64,000 nucleotides of DNA from Eutreptiella sp. 'Long Island Sound 2002' (GCA_964036045.1 OZ038384.1:48661843-48725842), one strand, 5' to 3'; positions 53,800 to 64,000 are shown, numbered from the stretch's first letter. Translations and numbers: made by a program. Notes: generated by a model from the letters alone, not told the origin.

Positions 53800-55567
53800 C
53801 TGCTTCTACAGCTGCCCTAGCCTCGCGGGTTTGTGAGATGACCTAAATGGGATGTGTTGCCATATGTAATCCATGGCATCATCTCGGAGCCCTTGTCGAC
53901 CGAAGGATGCGCAGATAACACTTTAGAATAGACTTCATGAACGGAACGGTTAGTGTACCTCCGGTTCCCTTTTCGGGAAACGCATATGTTGTGTCTCTTT
54001 CGGCCTCAACCACATTGATTGGACCGGACGACCATGCACACAGTGATGACCCCCCCGCCTTGCACTACGCATCAGTGCCCATACCCTGTCTCGCACCTGA
54101 ACACACAAACTTTGGGAGAGGGACTCATTTGCACGTGCATGCTGACGGGAGGGCATGGTGCGGAAAAAGTCACAACCCTCATCCACCGTGTGCTTGTCGG
54201 GGAGCCACTAGCACCGTGCCCGCAATTTTGTGACCAGGGCCTCACAACATTCCTCCACATGAGCGGCACGGGGGTGGCGTTGTGCAATTGCGTATTATAT
54301 TGTATTGTATAGTATATGGTGCGGACATAGTCTATGTTTGCCGCGGCTGGACCGCCAAGGTCCACGATTAGACCCACACAACGCTGAAATGCACACGTGG
54401 CTGCTACACCCGATCCGTCGGCACGCCCAGCCCAAGTGCTACTATGCACTAAGTGTCCCACTACCAAGATGGTAGGGAGGTAGCAATTAAGGAGAGCATG
54501 TGGGAAAGAAAGAAGAATTTGCGCCAGATGATACTATAGTCGTGTTTGTACAGGTGCCACACACCGTAAATTCAGGGAATGCCCCGCAACCCATCAGGAA
54601 AATTCCAGTCGATGGTTGCTCCAGAGTACAAAAGTTTGAGCACCCGGTGGTGGATGTTGCAATCAATGAGCAATGCCATCGGATTCTGACAACGCCGTTG
54701 GGTACTGCATCGCATATTGAGTAGCTCCAATAGCTCTTGGTTCTGACCCGTACGGGACTCATATATGCCAAAGGGGTGCCAACAGAGTTGCCGTCTACCA
54801 GCAACCCTTTCAATATCAAGGTGCGCACGGATGGTTCTCCGAGAAATGGGTGCATTGCACACATCACTGCACACCTTCAACATTTCCATGTGGTGTGCAA
54901 CAACTGCAATGGCCACTGTGTCAACGTGGTCCAGTGGGTCTTGCAGAGTCAGTTGACCAAGAAAAAGGGTGAGGGGGTTTGTGTGCAAGACAGGTATTGA
55001 AGCGACATCTCGACAGACATTGGGTTTCATTGGATTGGCCAGAAACCGGGCATGCCACCAATTGTCCACCCACGCCACAATATAACACCGGACAGTGCTA
55101 CGCCACAATTTGCAGAAATGCAATGCCCCCTGGCCTGCAATAGACGTATGGGATGGCTTGGTGGGACGCGTGCAAGAGCGTGCAGCTGTTTGCCGGCATA
55201 ACAGCAATGGTGCTCTTACCACTAGGGACGGCACCTTGTGGCAACGCCATGACCGCATACCCAACCATACATAATAAACCTCCTTAGAAGAATTGGTTCG
55301 CCAACGCGGCCAATGATTTTGTGCTACCACCTTGCGAATGCGATCGAGCGCAACATGCGACGGCTTGTTAACATGTGGACGTGCACAAAATTGTACGAGT
55401 TTTTCTGCCACACCATGTCGCACGGCCGACAACACCATTTGGTGACCAGTGCGCCATTCTTTCTTACGAAGAGACTGCATGTAGCTAACACGCAACACCA
55501 TAAAATCCGGTGCAATTGTGAAAGGCAGTCTGAGTGGTACAACACCAAAAAGCGGCAACCAAAACAA
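53800..55567 (-). pseudogene. Large transposon-associated protein, degraded, family not named
   Basis: A 331-codon minus-strand frame (54572-55567) includes VAWVDNWWHARFLANPMKPN, LTLFLGQLTLQDPLDHVDTV, TIRAHLDIERVAGRRQLCWH and NPMALLIDCNIHHRVLKLLY. After frame changes, parts such as CHLYKHDYSIIWRKFFF, NIDYVRTIYY and HVEECCEAL, then DEGCDFFRTMPSRQHARANE, continue to about 53950. The Trp/Asp-rich blocks look like a conserved protein of an unclassified transposon. No catalytic assignment. Confidence 0.45.
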
Positions 55568-57538
55568 TGACCCACCATTTAACAGGTAATTAGCAATAGG
55601 GCGTGGACGAGCACATGCAGCACACAGTGGAGCCTAAATGCAGAAATGAGATAAACAAAGTACAAACTTTCACTGCAAACACTAGGCAAATAAGACATGA
55701 AAGTAGGCTTTTTGTTAAGGCTGGGCTCTACAGAGCCCAGCATCCGGAAATTGGTAATGGCAGGGAGTGGAATAGATGTGGGGGACATGGGCAAAAACTT
55801 GTACTACGAAGAAAGGACCGAGAAGGATTGAAAGTAGCATTTTGTGCCAGCTGGGCAAAGTCGGCATTGTGCGGTGCATGCCCCTTGCAAGGCCAGCGTA
55901 GCTACAACACGTGCTGCGGTTTCCCCAGTCAACGGGATTGGTAAGGGTACAGGTCCTACAACCCCGTCTCCCTCAGTATCCAGGGTGCCAGCCGGCACAT
56001 CCACCTCCGTGTGTCTAACATGTGGGAAATCGGCCATGGCTATTGTAAAAAGGAAATAGCAACATACACATGCACTTAATACACGGGACATATAACCACA
56101 CGGTAATTTTAACACCATTGCAAAATATGCACCAAAATCAACAACAATGGACCAGGGTGGACCGCAGACAATGTGTGTCGAAACTCCGATACACTCGGAC
56201 CCGCCAAAACAATACAAACATGGCATCACTAAGCTAGGCGCTAACCGTGATACTTACAAAATACCACATTGGCACCATTGTACAGCGGGATACGGCGGTA
56301 ACACAACACGAAGGCATGGAAAACATATGACAACAAACCAATGGCAAATGAAGTTTCAGAGTGTCATAGTGCTATTATGTCACATAACAGGGGCCAAAAT
56401 GGGACATCGTTGAGGTCTCGGCTCTGCATAGCCCAGCTAATAGAGAAACCATAACATATACCCCGTAATACCAAATATATGAATGGTGGGCTCTGCAAAG
56501 GCCAGAGTATTTGAAAGTCCTAATCAAGGCGTTGTTTTGGCATTCACCTGAATGTTGTGGTGTCTATCGCAGCACGTGCCTTTCATTCTTGCCCAACAGT
56601 CATGTATGCAGGCGTGCTATCCTTGATTCATGTTCTTGCTGAACGGATTCGGTATGACGATAGGCTGACTATGCTACGGCGGCGGCAAGGGTATACCATT
56701 TCACCCAACTCCATGCCGTCCGGCCTCTCGACCATTGTATGCATGGGCCAAATGTTGCCACGGGGTTTGGCACATATGGAACAACATGTAGCCTGGGCTG
56801 TGCAGAGCCCAGCAACCGAAAAAGTGGAATATGGGGGCCGAAAACGACTTACACAACTGGTTTGGGCTTTGCAGAGCCCAACCTAATGCAAAAATGCAAA
56901 CTTGCACCCCTATTTTAGCATACACAAAAAACCACCTATCACCCTTTTTTTGCTCAAACGATAAGGGGCACTATGGGCCTCCTAACTCTTGCCCACACCT
57001 ACGCAAGCCACCCACACCAACCCAACGTGCAGGCAACCCCCGCCAACCAACCAACCAACCTAGACCAAAATGTCGGAGAAAAACCTTTTGCAAGGCACTA
57101 CCTAGGCCTCACCGCAGGGCCTTGGTGGAACGAACAGCCCGGCAAGGACCAGCCTCCCCCATACGGCAAGCGGATGGCCAACCTTGGCCCCCAAACCATG
57201 ATTAGCAGCTAGGCGCCGGAACGCGACCCCTGTCGGGGTTCCGAGGTCTCATGCGTTTGAACCCTTCTGCACGGGCCACGCGGCCCTACCCCCGAACCAC
57301 AATGCCGAACCAACCCCGCATCATGCTACCTAGGCACCGACCACATTGACCCGGTGTTTTGCTTCCGGTGTCCATTTTTGGGGGGCAACAATGACGATCC
57401 CTATTCCAGTGTTTAGGGCCTTCGCCGTGGTAAGGCTAATTAGGACCGCGGTTCCTACGTCTTCTATTCTATGTTCTATGTTCTAAGTTCTATGTGTATG
57501 GACCCAAGCAGCCCCGCAACAATGGCAGCTGTCCACTA
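55568..57538. other. No gene; dispersed GGGCTCTGCAGAGCCC palindromes
   Basis: Palindrome copies at 55721-55740, 56419-56437, 56487-56504, 56793-56812 and 56861-56882; one more at 53470-53490. Open frames on the plus strand here (for example 56831-57212) have no motif. A short TTCTATG repeat lies at 57459-57500. Confidence 0.65.
57459..57500. repeat. TTCTATG microsatellite
   Basis: Four to five imperfect TTCTATG/TTCTAAG units. Confidence 0.85.
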
Positions 57539-59005
57539 ACCCCCCCCCCCCTGTCCACACTTAAGATACCCCTCCCACTTTAGATACCCCCCCACTTAAG
57601 GTACACCCCCCAGAGGAGCCAGGAAAATCAAGTACCTAACGCACACCCCATTTGGTGAAACACCTCATAAACAAAGCAGGACACTGCGCCAAGGCGCCAC
57701 AATGTTGTAGCTAGTGTGATTGAAGTTATGCAGTCACCGCAGAGAACGAGGGAATGCCAAGTTGCATTTGCTTCTTAGCAGGATGCACCTCAACCATAGG
57801 AGGGTCAGGTGGATTCACAAATTGAATCAACATTGCATTGGTATCATATTTGTATTCCGGCAAGGCACGAAGCTAAAAGTGGGAGCCGTCTTCAGTGGGC
57901 CATACACACCCCAGTTTGCTAAAAGAGGCCTCTGGGTCCACACTTTGCAACGTCAGCTCCCATGCTCTCGCACAAAATTTCGCAAGCAAAATGCGCTTCC
58001 GTGCAACGCTCAGCTGCTTGTCAAAATTCGCATCCTCCCATTCATGTGCAACACGCTTCGATTTGGAACAAAAAAATGAAATGCACATCCATGCTTTGCA
58101 AAATCGGTGTTCGGCCACCAAGAATCACAACCACACGTGTTGTCTGTTGCAAAAATTCTACCTTGGTGGCTGCAGACAGATGGGCACTTGTAGAGTCATA
58201 TACAACAAACCTAACGCCACCTTCTGTGATGGGCGTTTTTCGCCACTCAGGGAAAGATATTGCGCAAACCACTGTGTGCCAACAACCCCTTTTGCCTGGT
58301 GGGTGACAATAACACCTTTGTCATAAGCATCCACCTCACCTCCAGACCCTTTCACCTGAAAGGTGATTATGGCCCTCATAGGCTTTGGTGCCACCTTTGG
58401 CAAGTTCTGAGCAGTGAGCAAAACAATGCACATGCGCTTATCACCTTTTGCTATAAACGGGCTTTTCCGAACCTCGTTGTCAATACCTTGGTCCACTTGG
58501 GGGGCAGTAGGTGCGGCAGCAGCAGCGTCACCACCATCAACTCTAGTGGCAGGAGCATCAGCATCAACTTCAGCCCCAGCATCAGCATCGGCATCGCGTT
58601 CAGCAGCAGGTGCAGCCCAAACACAACTATCGGCACTCTTAGACTGAATTTCATCAGCATTAATGGCTTCCAATGCATCCAGCAAGGCGCCATCATCCAT
58701 CACGTCAACATCCGCTAGCGGCTGTGCATCAACATCATTATCAGTACTTTCTATGTCTCCATCAGATAAACTGCCCAGATCAGAACCTTCAGAACTATCA
58801 CTCAAAGAATCAGCATTGACAAAAAAAGAGTTCAATTCAATGTCTGCCATGTCTGCAAAGGGAGTACAAGAACGGCAAGAATTGCAAATGGAAAAGCTAC
58901 CCACTTATCGTACCCCCACACACACTTATTGTACACCCCCTAAAGAAGCAAAAAAGTTGCAGTTCGGGATCGTACACGGGGGTACCATAAGTGGGGGGGG
59001 GGGGT
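57539..59005 (-). mobile_element. Pogo/Tc1-type DNA transposon with TA target duplication
   Basis: Flanked by TA at 57537-57538 and 59006-59007. Both ends read inward as ACCCCCCCCCC, then CACTTAAGATACCCC (left) or CACTTATGGTACCCC (right, reverse complement). These are imperfect inverted repeats with one or two extra subterminal copies. It carries one frameshifted DDE_1-type transposase on the minus strand. Ends, TA duplication and gene agree on the superfamily. Confidence 0.85.
57873..58850 (-). CDS. Pogo-like DDE_1 transposase, frameshifted
   Basis: Likely start ATG at 58850 (MADIELNSFFVNADSLSD). The N-terminus is unusually acidic (Asp/Ser/Glu/Ala, to about 58530) and no helix-turn-helix is visible, although pogo proteins normally have one. 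Then KRMCIVLLTAQN, MRAIITFQVKG and GVIVTHQAKGVVGTQWF, like the DDE_1 core. A frame change near 58250 leads to FVVYDSTSAHLSAA (second catalytic Asp), TPILQSMDV (third Asp). Another change near 58060 leads to HEWEDANFDKQLSVARKR and AKFCARAWELTLQ, the usual C-terminal helix. The first catalytic Asp was not identified. Two frameshifts make it inactive. Confidence 0.75.
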
Positions 59006-59008
59006 TAG

Positions 59009-60790
59009 TCATTTGTTCCGTCGCGGAAGCAAGTGCTTCACTGTATTGCAGGGCCATTTCCTTGATGTGAGCTTGTTGTTGCGTTTACGTTGCAAAGGCG
59101 TGAGGGGCATTCCTTGGTCAACCGGTTGGGGCGGAGTAGTTGCATTCCCAATGGCTACGTCTTGGTGATGCTGTCGTTTGCACGTGTTGTGGTTAGCTTT
59201 GCCTATGGTAAAAAGGGATAGCAACCGTCTCATTCTTGCCCAGCACGATCTAACATTGGGAATGATGATGTGTTGCTCAAGGTCGGGGTGGGGGGCTTGA
59301 TTTTGATGCTCCACGGGTTGCTCCGAGGTGTTTGGGCACCTTAGGTGGGTGGAGAGGTGGTCGGGAGCAATTGATGAGGCCATGTGATTGATTTGGTTTG
59401 GTGTCCCGTGGTGATCTAGCATTTCAGGGGTGGATAGTACGGGCCGGGAGGGGATGGCTTGTGGGGTAGCAGGTGTGTCCGGGGGTGTACAAAGGGGAGA
59501 GTCCGGTGTCAACACAATCCTTGGGGCTTTTGAAGCTTCTCCGACGGGCCGCTTGGAACCAGCTGACACCACCTAGCTAGAATGCTCCTCTCACCACAAG
59601 AAGGGTCAAAATTCACTTGCCCGTCTAATTTTTGGTACATGATGGTCTCGGTTGCTCCTTCTGCCCCGAGACCGATGTGCTGCGTAATTTTCATGCAGAG
59701 GACCTTGGGACTGGTGAATCCTACTATACACCGGTGGGTGGGTGTAGCACCAGAGCTCGTGGCCCGTAACGGTGGCGGCGGTGTATGTGGTTGTTGGTGC
59801 AACATTTGCAGTGTGTGGAGCCAAGGTTGGTCAGGTGCTATGTTCTGGATCCCTTCCAATACCTAATAGGTCCTCGATTGTGTGACCACAATCTTGGTTG
59901 GCCGGCGCGTTGGACGATTGCATGGCTATGGCCAAGAAATCATCCATTTCTGTCTTCATGCAGGAATCTTCACTTTGCCCCTCCAAGGGCTTGCCGGTGG
60001 TCGGGTCACACTCCATCCAATGGGAGTCCATAATGGTGGGTGGGTCCAACACATCGTGATGATCGCACCATCGTGTGCAGGGGTCGCACCCCAGTGTCCA
60101 CAAGAGGTGGGCACGGTGCACTACGGTAGCTTTCCCCACTGGCTTCCACACCTCTCTGTACTTGTGTGACCATGGGTTCCCAAGAATTTTTCAACACACA
60201 TGGAACCTACAGTCATATAGGTGTGCAAGGGCCCTAGGTTCCAATGCTCCCCCACACCCTTGCGTTCCAATGAAATGAATGTACGAGGGGACATTTGTAG
60301 GGGCACCCTGCTTGAGACTCTCTCGTGACCCACTCAGTGAAGGGCACCCCATTCCACACAACGTTAGGGTTTGCCTCAAGGTGGGCTGCCAGGCGGGCAT
60401 GCAGGTCTTGTGCAGATGGCAAGGGTGACACCATCCATTGCGCTGAGTGTTTCACTATGTAGCTGATGAAAGCAAACAGACGTAGTGATTCTGCTCCAAG
60501 CTGCTTGCATACCAACGTCCCTCCGTGCAAATGAGGGAGTTGTTGGTGCAGTGATTGCCAGCCCCCCCCCCCCCCCATCCCCATTCCAACCCATGTGTGC
60601 GGGTTTCCAAGGCTTGGGTTGGGGTAGCTTGGTTTGGTTTGTACCCTTGGTGGCCACAACGGTCGCACATTACGCTGCCTTGCGCATGTGGTATCCACAG
60701 TGGTGACACAGGGGTATGGTAGTGTCGGAAGGGCACAAATCCGTACCTCATTTTCCGTGGGCATGGTCACTTGGGTGTGTGGTGGTGGCC
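59009..60790 (-). pseudogene. Degraded ORFs of an unclassified element with zinc-ribbon-like motif
   Basis: Minus-strand fragments in changing frames: 60455-60751 with VMCDRCGHQGYKPN (possible zinc ribbon half). After a poly-C tract (60562-60576), 60234-60480 has LGAESLRLFAFISYIVKHSA, LHARLAAHLEANPNVVWNGV and PFTEWV. 59831-60151 has MECDPTTGKPLEGQ and MDDFLAIAMQSSNA. 59009-59572 is Pro/Ser/Thr-rich with a basic end. They may be successive parts of one gene with introns or of a dead element. No family recognised. Confidence 0.4.
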
Positions 60791-61246
60791 GAGGGGGTTG
60801 CGAGTTGGTTGCATGTGCTGATGGTGGCTGCTACAGGGCTTCGTTGGGTGGTGGGTAGCCGTTCTGTAGTGGATGCTGCTCTTGGGGAAGAGAGGAGTGG
60901 ATTGATGGGGACGGGGATGGGGATGGTTAGGGCTGTGATGGCTGGTGCTCCCATGGTGGCATGCCTATCGTCGTCAGTAGACACGATGCTCCTGGCACGG
61001 GGAGGGGTGGGGGGGGGGGCTGACAGTGATGCGGTGCCGCAAGCCAGCAGCAGCCCAGCCACCTGCTTCCCATTCATCCCTCATCATCATTAGTACCGCT
61101 TGTCATGCGATTGTGCAGGTGATCCTGTGGGCCCTGCACTTCTGTGCACCATTGCTGACATGGGTGTGTGTTTCCGGGTGCATGTGCGTTTCAGTACCTG
61201 AAAACACCAGGAGCACAGACCACTAACTAGAGGGCCAGGGGCATAC
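60791..61246. other. Intron flank, no gene recognised
   Basis: G/T-rich sequence; long frames on both strands without motif. Poly-G at 61008-61019. Confidence 0.5.
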
Positions 61247-61345
61247 CTCATCAGCCAGACGCTGCAATTTTTGCAACCTCTCTTCAGAGGTCTTCAGTTC
61301 ATCCTGGAGCACATTCAATCGCACATCTCTTTCCTGCAGGCGTTC
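61247..61345 (-). CDS. Coiled-coil exon, 33 codons
   Basis: Acceptor GCATTCCACAG (AG at 61346-61347), donor GTATGCCC (GT at 61245-61246). Phase 0, starts ERLQERDVRLNVLQDELK and ends LQKLQRLADE. Clear heptads with Leu at a/d. The next exon downstream in the gene is about 25 kb away, across families X and Y and the pogo element. Confidence 0.8.
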
Positions 61346-62277
61346 CTGTGGAATGCAAGTGTAGAATCCGGTCCAAACCCGTACCCTGAGCTAAGAAGTC
61401 CATCTGGGACGATGACAGTCCACTGTGCGTAAGAACTGCAGGGGAAAGGGGGGGCTGGATGTGCCAGCCCCCACAGAGGGAGGCGTGAAGACGGGGAGGG
61501 GGGCAGTCCAGACCAAGGGGGGCGCCCTAGGTCAGAATCCATACCCAACCCGCCCCCCCCCCTTCCAAACCCCCCAAAATTCTCGAACCCACCTTCTGGC
61601 CAGTTGAGATTTTCGGGGGAACTGCCAGCACTGCATGCGCCAGATATTTTTTTCTGGTCATAGGGTGGGGTAAAAAAATTTCCAACCCCATGTGCCTACA
61701 CCCAAAATGCTCGGAATACATTGGGGTGTTCAGGAGCAGATTTTGACTCGTTTAAAAACTGCGCCCTCCCCCACTTCCATCCCCGTTTATCCAGGTGTCA
61801 ACTAACACATATCCTCCCCTGTTCTTCCGCCCCTGCTTTTTTTTTTTTTTTTTTGAATTGCACCTCTTCTTGTTTCAAGTATCCAGCACACTCTTTCTGA
61901 TGCCGCCCAAGAAACCAAAGCAGGTTGTGCACACTGAGTATGCTTGTAAGTGCGGCAGTACCCTTCACAATGTCACTGGTGCCAGCATTCAGCTTCAGCT
62001 GGGAAGTCCTTTTGGTTCGGGGCAGTGCATGAGTCGGGCCACATACCCAACTGTCAGGAGGTGCCTGACACCACCGCCTCCATGCCCCACTGGTAGCCCC
62101 CCCCCCCCCCTGTTCTCCAGACCCCCAACAGTTCTTCAACACAATCAGGTATTGTTATTCGAACAGGTCGCCCCCTTTGGTCCAGACGGAGAATGCAACT
62201 TGACATGAAGGAACGTCAGTAGGGCGCTTTAGCACCCTACTGATCATGCTGTCAGTGTCAGGGCACACAGGGAGTAC
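61346..62277. other. Intron between coiled-coil exons
   Basis: About 0.9 kb, with a poly-C run at 61550-61561 and a poly-T run at 61837-61854. No additional exon recognised. Confidence 0.6.
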
Positions 62278-62331
62278 CGCCGCTTGGTGTTCGGACTTCC
62301 TCAGGGTCTCTTGCAGCACCGCCTCTTGTCT
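62278..62331 (-). CDS. Coiled-coil exon, 18 codons
   Basis: Acceptor TTCTGCTGCAG (AG at 62332-62333), donor GTACTCCC (GT at 62276-62277). Phase 0: RQEAVLQETLRKSEHQAA. Same style as the flanking exons. Confidence 0.7.
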
Positions 62332-62661
62332 CTGCAGCAGAACATGGCACATGGTCTGGGACATGGGGCAGGGAGGCAGCATCGTGTGACTCTTGTGCGC
62401 CCAGAGCTAAATCAGGGGCATGTAATCCCTCAGTGGAGTACACCCCCCCCCCCAAATCGGCGAAGAAATCCCAACAAATCGGCCATACAAATCGGCGGAC
62501 CGATTTTTTTAGCCAAACAGGTTCCCAGTGCCCTGGATCTCAGTCCCTCCTTTTGGCCGCTCTGTAGTTGGAGTCATGTGCAAACCCAAAATATGTCTCA
62601 ATTTAAAAAAAAACCCATCTCTCGGTCTGTACATGATCCCTGAGGGGTGGTATGTCAGTGT

Positions 62662-62735
62662 CAGGCAGTGGTCCAGTGGTATATGCCTTGCTCTACACAT
62701 TACACGGCGGTGGTTCAAATCCCAGAACGATTTCG
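62662..62735 (+). repeat. tRNA-derived SINE-like relic
   Basis: TGGTCCAGTGG (62669-62679) fits the Pol III A-box and GGTTCAAATCC (62712-62722) fits the B-box exactly, 43 bp apart. Acceptor and T-stem pairing fail, so it is not a working tRNA. More likely the head of a tRNA-derived SINE or a tRNA pseudogene. Confidence 0.55.
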
Positions 62736-62756
62736 TTTTGCACTGTTTGTCACTTG

Positions 62757-62990
62757 CCCTGATGAGAAAATTGGTTTTCAATGCACAAACAAAGCCTGCC
62801 GGAAGAAGATGAATGCACACAGGCTTCCCATTCCCATCTGACTGTGTGCTGGGTGGGTGTGCAGCAGACCCTGTGGCTCTGATCTGCAACCAAACCTGTC
62901 CTGCAGTAGTCAATCTGATGGGAAAATTGTTTTTGCATGCACCAACAAACCCTGCCACAAGAAGATAAATGCACACCGGAATCCCATTGA
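62757..62990. repeat. 75-bp direct duplication
   Basis: 62757-62833 and 62914-62990 share CTGATG, GAAAATTG, TGCAC, CAACAAA, AGAAGAT, AATGCACAC and CCCATT in order (about 80% by eye). It may be the body of the SINE-like relic. Confidence 0.75.
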
Positions 62991-63502
62991 AACATTGCTG
63001 ATTAGTGGGGGACAATGAATCCTAGGGGACCACAGGCGCGTCTTTTTGTGGGCAGTAAAAACACTTCATGGTGCCAATCTGAACAACCAATATAGAAAGA
63101 AAAGGTATTGTCCCAAAGTAAATGATGCACATCTTACAGTGACGCCTCCCAATCAGGTGACCTAGAATCCCAGAAGCCCCAACTAGTCGGCAGACGAATC
63201 AGCACAATCACAGAAACCCCACAAATCAGCAGAAAAAATCGGCGAAATTCAGAAACCCAACAAATCGGCAGAATAAATCGGCGAAGTTGGCCGAATTTGG
63301 CCGCCCATTGGGGGGGGGGGGGGGTACGACCGCAGTAAGTACCACTGAGTTGATGTGGACCTGCCTCCAAAATGTAACACTCCATGTCTTCGGGAATCGC
63401 GTACCACAAGACCCGGTGTGTTCTTCAGTGACCAGAGGTCCCGTGCACCAGCCTTTGACGAGGGGCGGTGTGGCGATGCAGCAATGCACAATGGCACAGC
63501 AC

Positions 63503-63577
63503 CTCGCCATTCTTTATTGCTTCGTCCTTCAACATAATGACACTGCGCAAGCGCACCACTTCTCTGTCCAAACAGGC
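63503..63577 (-). CDS. Coiled-coil exon, 25 codons (most upstream in window)
   Basis: Acceptor TTGTCATGCAG (AG at 63578-63579), donor GTGCTGTG (GT at 63501-63502). Phase 0: ACLDREVVRLRSVIMLKDEA then IKNGE. It lacks a start codon context, so the gene continues beyond the right edge. Confidence 0.75.
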
Positions 63578-63773
63578 CTGCATGACAACGTGGACGACGA
63601 CAGGGCACAGCGCAGCACTGCACCGCACTGCAGTAGCCCACGGTGTCTCAGCCAAGGTCCCCCAAGCCAACAAGCCCCAACAGTCGGTCAGGCACTCCGT
63701 GAACAGTGCTCGGGAACGCAAACAGGCCGGGCCCCTAAATGGGTGGGTGGGGGTTATGTTGCAGCGTGAAAAG

Positions 63774-64000
63774 TGTAAGTCGTGTACGAAAAAATTGTCT
63801 ACTCGTGTAATTTTTTTTGCGGTAAATGCGTGTAATTCTTCTTTTACGGTAAGTCGTGTATATTATCAAAAAAAAATTGAATTTTTTTCTTTTGCGGTAA
63901 GGGTGTGTAATTTTTTTACGGTATAATTTTTTTTTGCGGTAAGTCGTGTAAATTATAAAAAAAATTGAAAAATTGAAGGAAATGCAACCTTTGCAATAGA
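63774..64000. mobile_element. Partial fold-back MITE, second copy
   Basis: GTAAGTCGTGTA, AATTGTCTACTCGTG, TTTTTTTTGCGGTAA and GCGTGTAATT repeats as in 11991-12265. The inverted half would lie past the window edge. Confidence 0.65.

Larger units (their letters stand above)
62334..63502. other. Intron with tRNA-like relic and duplicated segments
   Basis: About 1.2 kb. Contains AAATCGGC-rich words at 62455-62510 and 63185-63300, a tRNA-like sequence at 62662-62735, a duplicated 75-bp segment, and a poly-G run at 63310-63324. No further exon seen. Confidence 0.55.
1339..63577 (-). other. Proposed single long coiled-coil gene (exon chain)
   Basis: Nine confident minus-strand exons are scattered over this span. 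All are phase 0 with lengths divisible by three, bounded by AG on the upstream side and, except for the terminal exon, GT on the downstream side. All encode Glu/Gln/Lys/Arg/Leu-rich helix with heptad character, and the final one ends in TAG. Joined, they give 403 codons. The 5' end is beyond the right edge of the window. Two introns are very large (about 20 kb and 25 kb) and are filled with transposons. Inference: one gene. The alternative is two or three neighbouring coiled-coil genes on the same strand, because no transcript links the three clusters. Confidence 0.6.

Noticed and set aside
62662-62735. Functional tRNA gene
   Set aside because: A and B boxes match but acceptor and T-stem do not pair.

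Overview
The window is nuclear DNA from a large, repeat-rich eukaryotic genome. The evidence is spliced exons with GT/AG borders, DIRS-type tyrosine-recombinase retroelements, DNA transposons with target-site duplications, several minisatellites and a (CA)n run of 240 bp. Nothing prokaryotic is present: no operons, ribosome-binding sites, rRNA genes or CRISPR arrays. A unicellular alga or other protist fits best, but I cannot name the organism from sequence alone.

Host gene. Nine short minus-strand exons lie at 63503-63577, 62278-62331, 61247-61345, 36463-36591, 36239-36310, 35889-36041, 34913-35077, 14455-14664 and 1339-1593, with two weaker candidates at 36750-36767 and 1722-1832. Each confident exon starts after AG, and the eight internal ones end before GT. 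All are whole numbers of codons in phase 0, and all encode charged heptad-like helix. The last ends in a stop codon. The simplest reading is one coiled-coil gene spanning at least 62 kb, transcribed right to left, whose giant introns (about 20 and 25 kb) hold nearly everything else. Only about 1.2 kb of the window is then confident host coding sequence.

Mobile elements, left to right. (i) A DIRS-like retroelement (5160-9640, minus) has a ubiquitin-like domain at the start of its Gag, then a zinc knuckle, a tyrosine recombinase and RT-RNase H. (ii) Two copies of one DNA transposon family (12551-14306 and 36921-38651) have matching ends and 9-bp target duplications. (iii) A second DIRS-like family (19049-33489) has its 2.73-kb gag-recombinase half amplified into five tandem units, while a reverse transcriptase fragment occurs once at the downstream end. 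(iv) Two copies of a multi-exon transposase-like gene (40169-44049 and 45843-51779) share intron positions but not intron sequence. (v) Degraded elements lie at 52-53.8, 54-55.6 and 59-60.8 kb. (vi) A pogo-like transposon (57539-59005) is flanked by TA. (vii) A pair of fold-back MITEs lies at 11991-12265 and at the right edge.

Tandem and dispersed repeats fill the rest: a 10-bp array of 1.15 kb, 33-bp arrays at two loci, a 42-bp array present as two head-to-head inverted blocks, an 85-bp unit rich in dyads, and a dispersed palindrome around GGGCTCTGCAGAGCCC between 44 and 57 kb.

Decay pattern. Almost every in-frame stop inside the transposon reading frames is TAG (11 TAG, 2 TGA, 0 TAA by my count). 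Poly-C or poly-G tracts of 10-17 nt sit at several frame breaks. The mobile elements appear mostly inactive, but this bias needs an explanation: a reassigned or read-through UAG codon, or methylation-driven CAG to TAG decay.
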